From CAZQQN01 sp964549595 (GTDB lineage: Bacteria; Bacteroidota; Bacteroidia; CAILMK01; CAYYUA01): 21,959 nucleotides of DNA. Below the pieces are notes generated by a model that had not been told where the DNA came from, did no database searches, and saw only the letters and a list, made by a program, of their open reading frames with translations. Location of the stretch: NCBI GenBank assembly GCA_964549595.1, contig CAZJWK010000037.1, positions 1-21,959 on the forward strand, written 5' to 3'. The position numbers and the translations under genes were made by a program. Below, piece after piece: positions 6,341 through 14,963 of this stretch (positions within the stretch are counted from its first letter, which is position 1; each line of letters opens with the position of its first letter).

Positions 6341-7618
6341 TTACTCAAAATCCTGAATGTCCTGTTCATCCTCTAACCAGCGTTTACCTTTTTTAATAAT
6401 GGAATCAAACCAGCGTTTTTTCTTAGGTCTGTCCTTTTCGTTGTTATTAATATTCGTTACCGGGTGGCTATGGGTGTTTAAACCACTCATAACCAATCCA
6501 ATGCCGGTAGCATACATTGGTGATTTAACCTCCTCTATCATGCCTTTTGAAAGGTGCTCGGTCGGGTAACCCACCCGCGTATCCATTCCTGTTACGTATT
6601 CCACTAATTGGGCTATATGCTTGAGCTGGGCACCGCCTCCCGTTAACACGATGCCAGCTATCATGGATTTTTCGTAGCCAGAGCTTTTGATTTCATAATA
6701 AACATGCTCAAATATTTCCTCTAAACGGGCCTGAACTATAAAGGCCAAATTTTTTAAGGATATCTCCTTATGGTCACGTCCCTTTATACCCGGAATGGAA
6801 ACTATCTCATTTTCTTTGGCCTCGTCTGCTAAAGCGTGTCCGTAGTCGATCTTTAATTTTTCTGCTTGTTTACGCATTATGTTACAGCCGTGCTTGATGT
6901 CTTCGGTGAGGATGTTCCCGCCAAGCGGTATAACGGCTGTATGACGGATAATGCCATCCTTGAAAATAGCGATGTCTGTTGTACCGCCCCCGATATCCAC
7001 TAAAGCCGTTCCTTCCTCTTTTTCTTCCTCCAAAAGGACAGAATCAGAGGAAGCGATTGGTTCCAGAATCAGGTCGGAAACTTGTAAACCGGATTTTTTC
7101 ACGCACCGATACAAATTTTTGGCCGCTGTGATCTGGCCGGTGATAATATGGAAATTGCCTTCCAGGCGAACACCAGCCATTCCAATGGGATCCTTAATGC
7201 CGTGCTCATTATCCACAATGTATTCCTGGGGAATAACGTGTATGATTTCCTCTCCCGGTTGCATAACGAGCTTGTACATGTCGTTAATGAGGCGATCAGT
7301 GTCTTCTTTGTTGATCTCCTGTTCTGCTTCATTTCGAACAATGATCCCCCGGTGTTGCAAGCTTTTGATGTGCTGACCGGCAATGCCTACGTGTGCTATC
7401 TTGATGGCCACATCCGACTTGGAGGAAGCTTGATCAATCGCTCCCTGGATGGCATTGACTGTTTTATCAATGTTAGTGACAACCCCACGGGAAACGCCAT
7501 CAGACTGGGTTCGCCCCAAGCCAAGAATGTCAATTTTACCGTATTCATTCTTACGCCCTACTATGGCGCAGATTTTGGTAGTTCCAATATCTAAACCGAC
7601 TACAATTTCGTTTTCCAT
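6341..7618 (-). CDS. ftsA: Cell division protein FtsA
   Basis: FtsA is an actin-like ATPase that tethers FtsZ filaments to the inner membrane and links them to the periplasmic divisome. The actin-fold motifs are present: phosphate 1 VGLDIGTTKI (residues 7-16), phosphate 2 VDIGGGTTDIAIF (207-219) and the adenosine motif IVLTGGGAQL (323-332). The C-terminus ends in an amphipathic stretch, KKRWFDSIIKKGKRWL at about 400-415, which fits the membrane-targeting helix of the family. The 425-aa length is normal. It starts 6 nt after ftsQ and is followed by ftsZ, the usual ftsQ-ftsA-ftsZ order. Confidence 0.97.
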   Translation of the reverse strand: MENEIVVGLDIGTTKICAIVGRKNEYGKIDILGLGRTQSDGVSRGVVTNIDKTVNAIQGAIDQASSKSDVAIKIAHVGIAGQHIKSLQHRGIIVRNEAEQEINKEDTDRLINDMYKLVMQPGEEIIHVIPQEYIVDNEHGIKDPIGMAGVRLEGNFHIITGQITAAKNLYRCVKKSGLQVSDLILEPIASSDSVLLEEEKEEGTALVDIGGGTTDIAIFKDGIIRHTAVIPLGGNILTEDIKHGCNIMRKQAEKLKIDYGHALADEAKENEIVSIPGIKGRDHKEISLKNLAFIVQARLEEIFEHVYYEIKSSGYEKSMIAGIVLTGGGAQLKHIAQLVEYVTGMDTRVGYPTEHLSKGMIEEVKSPMYATGIGLVMSGLNTHSHPVTNINNNEKDRPKKKRWFDSIIKKGKRWLEDEQDIQDFE

Positions 7619-7624
7619 GGTTAT

Positions 7625-8428
7625 TTATTTTTTTGCGACAATTTGTTTTTTGAATTGGAGATTGATCTTCTTATACTTTTGCCACCCTTTATTTGGCAAA
7701 ACTTTGCGATAAAAAGTTTTTAGTTTTTTAAAACGTTGATCCAGGTTTTTCGCTTTCCCCAAAATGATGGTTTGCTTGCCTGCCCGTGGAATAAGTTTGA
7801 ATTCTTGTTCCGGCGTTACCTGTATATTTCCGACTAAAGCATTGAGGAAAGTATCTCTCCGTACATGCCGGGTAATTCGGTATAAAGATTTTACGGTGTT
7901 ATTGGTCACAGAATCAAGTTGATCAGCCGAAGACTGAATTTCCCCGCTGGCCATTAAAACCGGAGCCGTGTACTGGTAAGAAGTCGGCATTTTTTGGCCT
8001 TGTTCGTCCAAATAAAAACTTTTTTCGTTTTTATTGATAATTCTGAGAACAGGGTTTCTCTGTTTGATCCGAATAGCCAGTGTTCCTTCCAGTTCGTTGT
8101 ACACTTCAGCATTTTTGACAAAAGGATTGCTTTCAAAAGTGTTTTCTAACTCAAACAAATTAACCGTTTCCTGATCTTTCGTTTCCAACGGAAGGTTGAA
8201 CTGGTCACGAATCATATACTTGACATCCTTTTGTTTGATAAATTGATGGTCAAAAGGGCTTTTAATGTTAATGTCTACTTTGTTAATTTTTTTGGCATCA
8301 TACCGGCTCTCAGAAAAAGCCACCATTAGCAATAAAATAGTCAGGCCTAATCCCGTTAACAGGTAAGTCCGGAAACCATGGATTTTTTCCGTAAAAAAAG
8401 TTTTTATGTCTTCTACTATTTTTTTCAT
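7625..8428 (-). CDS. ftsQ: Cell division protein FtsQ
   Basis: The protein is 267 aa with a short cytoplasmic N-terminus, one membrane helix at about residues 21-38 (YLLTGLGLTILLLMVAF) and a POTRA-like domain beginning near 48 (INKVDINI, DVKYMI). The rest is periplasmic and includes a stretch typical of the FtsQ beta domain (FVKNAEVYNELEGTLAIRI, FYLDEQGQKMP). In the divisome FtsQ works with FtsL and FtsB to control septal synthesis. The family diverges in sequence, so the call rests on topology, these motifs and the position between murC and ftsA. The start forms an ATGA overlap with the murC stop. Confidence 0.92.
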   Translation of the reverse strand: MKKIVEDIKTFFTEKIHGFRTYLLTGLGLTILLLMVAFSESRYDAKKINKVDINIKSPFDHQFIKQKDVKYMIRDQFNLPLETKDQETVNLFELENTFESNPFVKNAEVYNELEGTLAIRIKQRNPVLRIINKNEKSFYLDEQGQKMPTSYQYTAPVLMASGEIQSSADQLDSVTNNTVKSLYRITRHVRRDTFLNALVGNIQVTPEQEFKLIPRAGKQTIILGKAKNLDQRFKKLKTFYRKVLPNKGWQKYKKINLQFKKQIVAKK

Positions 8429-9813
8429 GATAACCGTGTTTTTTCCAGGGTTTTATGAATAGGCTTCACAAGCCGGTCAATATCGCCGGCTCCTAAAGTA
8501 GTGATAACCCTGTTGTCATCTTCTTTTACAAACTCCTGCACTTCGGATTTTTCTAATAATTGTTTATCCGGATGTTTCATATAATCCAGGATTAATTTAG
8601 AGGAAATGCCTTTAATGGGTTTTTCACGGGCCGGGTAAATGGGCAAAAGTACCACGCGATCCAGTTGCGATAGCCTCTCAGCAAATTCACGGGCAAAATC
8701 CCGGGTACGGGTATAAAGGTGGGGCTGGAAAAAACCCGTTATGGAGTCTTCCGGATAAAGCTTGCGCAGGGTCTTTATGGTAAAATCCAGCTCTTTGGGG
8801 TGGTGCGCATAGTCATCCACAAAAACAACCTGGGGGTCCTCTATGATATACTCAAACCGTCTTTTTACGCCTCTAAATGTTCTTGCAGCCTCCTGATAAG
8901 TGGAATGGTCTTTAACAAGGTTTTTCATAGCCGCAAACCCAGCGATGACGTTAAGGACATTATGTTCGCCAGGAACACCACATTGTATTTGGGCTTTTTC
9001 ATGGTCGTAATTTAATTGAAATTCGTATCGGTTATTTGCGATGTGAATGTCCTCTGCATGCCAATCCCCTTGATAAAGGCCGAAAGAGATTTTCTCCTGC
9101 TTTTCTCCGAAGCTATTTAAAGCAATATCCGTATTGTGGACCAGTAAACCGTTTGCCTTAGTTTGATCAGCAAATTGCTTATAAGCTTCAAGTAGCGATT
9201 GGTTTGAGCCGTAGATATCCAAATGATCAGGGTCAACCGAGGTTAAGATGGTAATGTCCGGTGTCAAATGGAGAAATGACCGATCGTATTCGTCTGCCTC
9301 TGCTAAGATAATATCCGCATCCCTTTGTTTTTCCGGTGAAATAAAATTGTTGGCGTAGTTAGTCGCAATGCCTCCAAGGAAACCATAAAAATCTATGCTG
9401 GCTATTTTAAGCAAATGGGCAATAAAAGCACAGGTAGAAGTTTTTCCATGTGTGCCACCCACAGCAATCGTAAATTTGCTTTGGGATAAAAGCCCTAAAA
9501 TGGCTGAACGTTTATAAATGGGGAACCTTTTTTGCTTCAGGAAATTGAGTTCCTCGTGGGTTTCAGGAATCGCAGGGGTATAAATAACCAAACTATTATC
9601 AGGGTTATCCAGTAAAGGTTTTGGGATATTTTCCGGATCATCTTCAAAATGAATGGCCATTCCCTCTTCCTGAAGAGCGTCCGTAATAGGAGAGGGGGTT
9701 TTGTCATAGCCGGCTATAGCCTTCCCTTTAGAGGCAAAATAACGGGCAAGGGCACTCATTCCGATGCCTCCGATTCCAATAAAGTAAATGTTATCAAATG
9801 CTTCCGGCTTCAT
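8425..9813 (-). CDS. murC: UDP-N-acetylmuramate--L-alanine ligase MurC
   Basis: MurC is the cytoplasmic ligase that uses ATP to add L-alanine to UDP-MurNAc, the first step of stem-peptide assembly. The N-terminal Rossmann motif IGIGGIGMSALA lies at residues 12-23, the Mur ligase P-loop GTHGKTST at 120-127 and the DDYAHHPKE stretch follows in the C-terminal half. The 462-aa length is normal. Its stop overlaps the ftsQ start (ATGA). About 99 nt without a gene precede it, with a hairpin at 9831-9860 just before the start codon; this is one of two sizeable gaps in the cluster. No murB or ddl gene lies between it and ftsQ. Confidence 0.97.
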   Translation of the reverse strand: MKPEAFDNIYFIGIGGIGMSALARYFASKGKAIAGYDKTPSPITDALQEEGMAIHFEDDPENIPKPLLDNPDNSLVIYTPAIPETHEELNFLKQKRFPIYKRSAILGLLSQSKFTIAVGGTHGKTSTCAFIAHLLKIASIDFYGFLGGIATNYANNFISPEKQRDADIILAEADEYDRSFLHLTPDITILTSVDPDHLDIYGSNQSLLEAYKQFADQTKANGLLVHNTDIALNSFGEKQEKISFGLYQGDWHAEDIHIANNRYEFQLNYDHEKAQIQCGVPGEHNVLNVIAGFAAMKNLVKDHSTYQEAARTFRGVKRRFEYIIEDPQVVFVDDYAHHPKELDFTIKTLRKLYPEDSITGFFQPHLYTRTRDFAREFAERLSQLDRVVLLPIYPAREKPIKGISSKLILDYMKHPDKQLLEKSEVQEFVKEDDNRVITTLGAGDIDRLVKPIHKTLEKTRLS

Positions 9814-9830
9814 GTTTTCATTTTTTAAAA

Positions 9831-9860
9831 GGAAGGCAGGGCGTTAAATCCCTGCCATCC
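9831..9860 (-). terminator. Hairpin between murG and murC, possible attenuator
   Basis: On the minus strand the stem GGCAGGG/CCCTGCC (9850-9856 with 9835-9841) closes an 8-nt loop. It extends to about 10 bp with one mismatch (9831-9833 with 9858-9860). The transcript continues TTTTAAAAAATG toward the murC start at 9813. The short U4 run could allow partial termination, and the position just ahead of the start codon could also affect translation. It may set the ratio of the upstream wall genes to murC-ftsQAZ. Confidence 0.4.
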
Positions 9861-9912
9861 CTCACTACTTAAGCTAAATCCCCCAAACTCCACAACCTTC
9901 CTCATTGTGCCT

Positions 9913-11052
9913 TCAATTCCTCCCCTCATATGCGACTAATTCTAATGCTTCTGCTACAATTTCTTTTGTGGCATTCGGCTTAGCGAAGGCCTTTATATTT
10001 TCACTCAAATTATTCAGCTTATTACCATCCTTTATGTTTTCGGTTAAGGTATCCTGTAAATGCTCATTCAGTTCATCATCTTTTAGCACTAATGCCGCAT
10101 TTTCATTCGCCAGTGCCTTAGCATTTTTGGTCTGATGATCTTCAGCCACATTGGGAGATGGAATCAGTATAGCAGGTTTGCCCAAATAGGCCAATTCTGC
10201 AAGTGTTATGGCACCGGCCCGGCAGACAATTAAGTCCGCTGCTTTGTAGGCTTGGGGCATGTCATCAATAAAAGCCTGAATGGTCAAATGAGAAAGGTTT
10301 TTCCCGGTAAAACAGGCTTCTATTTCTTCGATGTATAATTCCCCGGTTTGCCAGATTCCCTGTATATTTTCCTCTCCTATACCGGGGCCGATTTCTTTCA
10401 GGGCACTGTTTATAGACCTTGCGCCCAAACTTCCGCCCAGCGCTAAGAAAGTCGGTTTATCGGGATCAAGATTGAAATTTTGACGCGCTTCTTCTGGGGA
10501 ATGGATTTGATCAGCCAGGTCATTACGAACAGGATTACCGGTAACCACCATTTTTTCCTTGTCAAAATATTGGTCCAAACTTTCGTAAACCACGCAGATT
10601 TTATCAACCACTTTACCCAAAATCCGGTTGGTTAGGCCCGGGAAGAAGTTTTGTTCCTGTATGAGGCTGGGGACTTTGAGCTTTGCCGCTACGTAAAGCA
10701 AGGGTGCACTGGCAAATCCCCCCGTACCGATTGCTAAGTGGGGCTTGAAGGAACGGATGATCCAGAACGAGCTGATTAAACTCCCTATTATTTGGAATGG
10801 CAATAGCAGGTTTTTCCCTAAATGGCTCCTGGAAAAGCCCGAAATCCATAGTCCTTTGATAGGGAAACCGTTCTTCGGGATTTTTTCCATCTCCATTCTG
10901 CCTTTAGCCCCTATAAACTGAATTTCAGTGCCCGGCCGGTCTTCTTGTAATTGCTTAGCAATAGCCAATGCCGGGAACAGATGACCACCTGTTCCACCAC
11001 CACTAATAATGGCCCTTAAAGGAGAAGCCTTATGTGGGTTTTGATGGTTCAT
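9913..11052 (-). CDS. murG: Lipid II synthase MurG (GlcNAc transferase)
   Basis: MurG adds N-acetylglucosamine from UDP-GlcNAc to lipid I at the inner face of the membrane, giving lipid II. The family glycine-rich loop GGGTGGHLFPALA lies at residues 18-30, a second one (LGGSLGARSIN) in the C-terminal UDP-binding domain, and the sugar-nucleotide site stretch VCRAGAITLAELAYLGKPAILIP further on. The 379-aa length is normal for this phylum. The start overlaps the ftsW stop by 4 nt (ATGA), coupling the two. It ends before the hairpin-bearing gap that precedes murC. Confidence 0.97.
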   Translation of the reverse strand: MNHQNPHKASPLRAIISGGGTGGHLFPALAIAKQLQEDRPGTEIQFIGAKGRMEMEKIPKNGFPIKGLWISGFSRSHLGKNLLLPFQIIGSLISSFWIIRSFKPHLAIGTGGFASAPLLYVAAKLKVPSLIQEQNFFPGLTNRILGKVVDKICVVYESLDQYFDKEKMVVTGNPVRNDLADQIHSPEEARQNFNLDPDKPTFLALGGSLGARSINSALKEIGPGIGEENIQGIWQTGELYIEEIEACFTGKNLSHLTIQAFIDDMPQAYKAADLIVCRAGAITLAELAYLGKPAILIPSPNVAEDHQTKNAKALANENAALVLKDDELNEHLQDTLTENIKDGNKLNNLSENIKAFAKPNATKEIVAEALELVAYEGRN

Positions 11053-12218
11053 TGGCCTACTGCTTTTGTTTCGCGAGTTTCGCTTTCAAGGCTTTCTTCG
11101 CCTTCTTCTATGTATCTGCTTACGCTTAATATAATTCCGAATGAAATGCTGGTAAACCACAACGAAGTACCTCCCATACTGACCATGGGCAATGTTAACC
11201 CTGTGACAGGAAATAGATGAACGGCCACACCCATGTTCACCATAGCCTGTAGAACCAGGCTAAGGCTTAGCCCCAACGATAATAAAGCACCGAAGGCCTG
11301 AGGAGATTTTAGGACCATGATCAAGGTTCGGTAAAGTAAAACCAGGTACAGAAAAATAATGAAGAGCCCGCCAATTAAGCCCCATTCTTCTATGATAATG
11401 GCATAAATAAAGTCCGAATAAGGGTTGGGCAAAAAGTTTCTCTGTGTACTGTTGCCGGGCCCCTTGCCTAAAATACCACCGGTCGCAATCGCTATTTTGG
11501 CTTGTTTACTTTGATAGGAGCCCTGCTTTTCGTCCATGAAACTTTCTACCCGTTCTTCCCAGGTAGGGACGCGGCCTTCCAGTGGGGTGGCACTTACAAT
11601 ACCTATATAGCTTGCCAAACCAATAATTGCAATCAAGACCATTGCGCCAAGATACTTCAAATTTATCCGCCCGATAAACATCAGGATGAAACACGAAGTA
11701 AACAGAATGGCTGCTGTGGAGAAATCAGCAGGAGCGATGAGCCCGCAGATTAACAGGATAGCGCCTGTTATCGGTAAGAATGCATTTTTGAAATCCTTAA
11801 TCGCACTTTGTTTTTTGGAAAGCATCCTTGCTGTGAACATGATTAAGGCAAGCTTGGCAAGGTCAGAGGTTTGGAAGGTTAATTTAATACCGGGCACTAT
11901 CAGCCATCGCTTGGCTTCGTTAATATCCAGGCCAAGGAAATAAGTCAAAATAAGCAGAGGGATGGATAACACTAAAAGGATTTGGGCTATTCGCGAATAG
12001 TAGCGGAAATTGATTAAATGGCACAGGTAAATGATAAGCAATCCGAAAGCCAGAAGGATTAAGTGTTTTAAAAGGAAGTACTCCGTATTCCCCCCATGTG
12101 TCCGGTAGGCTAATGTGCCTGTGGCACTGTAAACTGCAATCAGAGAGAACAGGGACAGTAGTAGGATAACCATCCAGATAACGAAATCACCCTTGGTTTT
12201 TTGGAGTAACCAATTCAT
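11049..12218 (-). CDS. ftsW: Septal peptidoglycan polymerase FtsW (SEDS family)
   Basis: FtsW is a polytopic inner-membrane glycosyltransferase of the SEDS family that polymerises lipid II at the septum with its partner FtsI. The protein is 389 aa with about ten hydrophobic segments. Visible family stretches include DINEAKRWL, GPGNSTQRNFLPNPYSDFIYAIIIEEWG (here GPGNSTQ and the PNPYSDFI core) and the C-terminal GLTLPMVSMGGTSL. It starts at the ATG at 12218 about 100 nt after murD and overlaps murG by 4 nt. FtsW rather than RodA is indicated by its place in the dcw cluster. Confidence 0.95.
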   Translation of the reverse strand: MNWLLQKTKGDFVIWMVILLLSLFSLIAVYSATGTLAYRTHGGNTEYFLLKHLILLAFGLLIIYLCHLINFRYYSRIAQILLVLSIPLLILTYFLGLDINEAKRWLIVPGIKLTFQTSDLAKLALIMFTARMLSKKQSAIKDFKNAFLPITGAILLICGLIAPADFSTAAILFTSCFILMFIGRINLKYLGAMVLIAIIGLASYIGIVSATPLEGRVPTWEERVESFMDEKQGSYQSKQAKIAIATGGILGKGPGNSTQRNFLPNPYSDFIYAIIIEEWGLIGGLFIIFLYLVLLYRTLIMVLKSPQAFGALLSLGLSLSLVLQAMVNMGVAVHLFPVTGLTLPMVSMGGTSLWFTSISFGIILSVSRYIEEGEESLESETRETKAVGQ

Positions 12219-12232
12219 CTTGAACCCGATTT

Positions 12233-12263
12233 TAGCCCCTCGCCTATTAATATATGGGGGCTA
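12233..12263 (+). terminator. Hairpin in the murD-ftsW gap, with a T-run only on the plus strand
   Basis: TAGCCCC (12233-12239) pairs with GGGGCTA (12257-12263) around a 17-nt loop, and GTTTTTTTAG follows on the plus strand. This looks like an intrinsic terminator facing against the cluster. On the minus-strand transcript the same hairpin is followed by AAATCGGG, with no U-run. It could stop antisense transcription, or be a simple structure in the ftsW leader. Confidence 0.25.
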
Positions 12264-12321
12264 GTTTTTTTAGTGTTAACATTTATGTGTTCCTTACAAC
12301 CCATCGATTACCTTGCCTTTT

Positions 12322-13671
12322 CTACAGTTTATAAACCGCTTCTTTAAATTGCTTTCCCCGATCCTCATAATCCTTGAATAGATCAAAACTGGCACATCCG
12401 GGAGATAAAAGTACTACATCGCCTTTTGACCCGAATTCATAAGCCATTTGGACAGCTTCTTTCATGTTGTCGGTTTCACTGACCGGAACGGTGTCTTTAA
12501 AAGCTTTTCTTAACCGGGTATTGTCTTTACCTAAAGTGACCAGGGCCTTCACTTTTTTCCGGATTACCGGTTTTAAGGATTCGTAGTCGTTGCCTTTGTC
12601 CTGTCCGCCGGCAATCCAAACCACAGGTTTTTTCATGCTTTCCAGTGCATACCAGACGGAATTCAGGTTTGAGCCTTTGGAATCATTGATAAACCTAATG
12701 CCGTGAACTTCAAGCACTTTCTCCAACCTATGCTCTATGGTCTGGAAATTTTGAAAGCTTTCCCGGATGGTCTTTTTTCGGATGTTCAGTATACGACCTA
12801 CTACTCCGGCAGCCATGGCGTTTTGTACATTGTGTTTCCCCTGGATTGTTAATTCTTCAGGATTCATTGTCAAAGGATTTTCCTCGTTCCTCACTTGAAA
12901 GATGATCTTATCGTTTTTCATATAAGCGCCTTCGTTTACAGCGTTTTCGGTTGAAAAAGGGAGCAATTTGCTTTCTGGCTTATTTCTCTGCATGCCTGCT
13001 TTAATAACCGGGTCATCGGCATTGTAAATCAGCTGGTCTGATCCTGTTTGGTTTAAGCAAATGCGAAACTTCGCATCCGCATACGCTTCCATACTATTTT
13101 GGTAACGGTTCAAATGATCCGGTGTAATGTTAAGAATGGTGGCAGTGGAAAGGTGAAAGGTTTCGACATCCTCTAATTGGAAACTGCTAAGCTCTAACAC
13201 CCAATAGTCATGATCCCTTTCAGCGACTTTTCGCGAATAACTTTTCCCGATATTTCCGGCTAAGGCCACATCCCAACCTTCTTTTTTCACGATCTCATAA
13301 ATCAGGGAAGCTGTGGTGGTTTTGCCGTTGGTACCGGTCACCCCAATTTTGGTTCCGGAAGCAAATTGATCAGCAAATTCAATTTCAGCCATCATCGGAA
13401 TACCAGCTTCTCTGATGGCCTTGAGGATGGGTGCATCCTGCGGAATACCCGGACTTTTGATCACCAAATCATTTTTTAACAGGGTGGATTTGGTGTGGCC
13501 TTTTTCTTCATAAGCGATGGCTTTATTGGCTAATTCTGATTTAAAATTTGAGGAAATCTCTTGGTTATCAGACACAAAAACCCTGTTGCCATGCTGTTGA
13601 GCAAGCACAGCGGCCCCTATACCGCTTTCACCGGCTCCCAAAATGGCTATATGGTGGTTTTTGTAATGCAT
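12322..13671 (-). CDS. murD: UDP-N-acetylmuramoyl-L-alanine--D-glutamate ligase MurD
   Basis: MurD is the cytoplasmic ATP-dependent ligase that adds D-glutamate, the second amino acid of the stem peptide. It has the N-terminal dinucleotide-like fold (AILGAGESGIGAA), the Mur ligase P-loop GTNGKTTT at residues 113-120, the central NITPDHLNRY and a C-terminal FINDSKGSN stretch. I start it at the ATG at 13671 rather than the TTG one codon earlier, giving 449 aa, a normal length. It lies 4 nt after mraY. The 103-nt gap after it, before ftsW, contains a hairpin. Confidence 0.97.
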   Translation of the reverse strand: MHYKNHHIAILGAGESGIGAAVLAQQHGNRVFVSDNQEISSNFKSELANKAIAYEEKGHTKSTLLKNDLVIKSPGIPQDAPILKAIREAGIPMMAEIEFADQFASGTKIGVTGTNGKTTTASLIYEIVKKEGWDVALAGNIGKSYSRKVAERDHDYWVLELSSFQLEDVETFHLSTATILNITPDHLNRYQNSMEAYADAKFRICLNQTGSDQLIYNADDPVIKAGMQRNKPESKLLPFSTENAVNEGAYMKNDKIIFQVRNEENPLTMNPEELTIQGKHNVQNAMAAGVVGRILNIRKKTIRESFQNFQTIEHRLEKVLEVHGIRFINDSKGSNLNSVWYALESMKKPVVWIAGGQDKGNDYESLKPVIRKKVKALVTLGKDNTRLRKAFKDTVPVSETDNMKEAVQMAYEFGSKGDVVLLSPGCASFDLFKDYEDRGKQFKEAVYKL

Positions 13672-13675
13672 CAAC

Positions 13676-14941
13676 CTATCGGATTTTGAGGGTTAGTACT
13701 GTAATAATGGCCAGGGAAATACCCACAATCCAAAACCGGGTAACAATTTTTGGCTCCGGGAAACCGGCTTTTTGGTAATGGTGGTGCAAGGGCGACATTT
13801 TCAGGATTCGCTTCCCCACCCCGTATTTGCGTTTGGTGTATTTGTAATAACCTACCTGGATGATCACAGATAGTGATTCGGCCAGGAAGATACCGCACAT
13901 TAAGGGGATCAGGAGTTCTTTCCTGACCATTAAGGCAAGTACAGCTATCAACCCACCCAGGGAAAGGCTTCCTGTATCTCCCATAAAGACCTGCGCGGGA
14001 TAGGCATTATACCAAAGGAAGCCAATACAGGCCCCTGCCATAGAGCCTGCAAAAATCACGAGTTCTCCCAGGTTGGGTATGTACATGATATTCAGGTACT
14101 CCGCAAAAATGGTATTACCGGAAACATAGGCGAAAGCCGCAAGAGTGAGCACAATGATTCCCGATATGCCTGCCGTCAACCCATCCAATCCATCCGTCAG
14201 GTTGGCCCCATTGGATACCGCTGTGATAATGAATATCACAATCGGAATATAAATTAGCCATGCCCAATTTTTGTAACCCTGGCCTGCCCAGGCTAAAAGA
14301 TCTGCGTAATCAAGTTCGTTACCTTTGAAGAAGGGGATGGTGGTTTTGGTGGATTTGTGTTCTACTAAAAACTTTTGGTCTGCACGGGGTTCTTTTTCAA
14401 CCAGGTTTAAATCTTCCTGATAAACTTCCTTGAGGGTTTTGTATTTTTCATTGCTCACGTTTTCCCTGATGACGACATCCGAATGGCTGTATAGGATCAG
14501 GGCTACGACCATTCCGAGGCCTACCTGGCCTAAAATTTTGAATTTACCGGCTAATCCTTTTTTATCCTTTTTAAAATTTTTGATGTAATCATCCATTAAA
14601 CCGATGAAACCCAGCCAGATGGTTGCTATCAGGGCCACGAATACATAAATGTTGCCTAACTTAGCAAAAAGAAGGGTCGGGAAAAAAATGGCCAGAAGAA
14701 TAATGATACCGCCCATGGTAGGGGTCCCTCTTTTGGTGTTTTCTCCTTTGAGTCCCAGATCCCGGACGGATTCCCCGATCTGTTGTTTTTGCAGGTAATT
14801 AATGATTTGCTTACCAAAGAAAAAAGAAATCAACAGGGAAAATAAGACCGCCATAGCAGCACGAAAGGAAATAAACTGGAATAGTCCCGCACCGGGAAAA
14901 TCCATCACTTTGTCGAGGTATGTAAATAAGTGGTAAAACAT
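13676..14941 (-). CDS. mraY: Phospho-MurNAc-pentapeptide transferase MraY
   Basis: MraY transfers phospho-MurNAc-pentapeptide to undecaprenyl phosphate, making lipid I in the inner membrane. The expected motifs are RGTPTMGGI (residues 71-79), the catalytic aspartate pair DD at 117-118, NLTDGLDGLTAG (247-258), GDTGSLSLGG (321-330) and the HHH motif at 386-388 (PLHHHYQKAGFPE). At 421 aa it is longer than the roughly 360 of E. coli. The extra length is a polar stretch at about 152-215 between membrane helices, an insertion seen in Bacteroidota MraY. It starts 22 nt after murE and ends 4 nt before murD. Confidence 0.97.
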   Translation of the reverse strand: MFYHLFTYLDKVMDFPGAGLFQFISFRAAMAVLFSLLISFFFGKQIINYLQKQQIGESVRDLGLKGENTKRGTPTMGGIIILLAIFFPTLLFAKLGNIYVFVALIATIWLGFIGLMDDYIKNFKKDKKGLAGKFKILGQVGLGMVVALILYSHSDVVIRENVSNEKYKTLKEVYQEDLNLVEKEPRADQKFLVEHKSTKTTIPFFKGNELDYADLLAWAGQGYKNWAWLIYIPIVIFIITAVSNGANLTDGLDGLTAGISGIIVLTLAAFAYVSGNTIFAEYLNIMYIPNLGELVIFAGSMAGACIGFLWYNAYPAQVFMGDTGSLSLGGLIAVLALMVRKELLIPLMCGIFLAESLSVIIQVGYYKYTKRKYGVGKRILKMSPLHHHYQKAGFPEPKIVTRFWIVGISLAIITVLTLKIR

Positions 14942-14963
14942 GCTTTCTTTTTCTTAGGTACTG

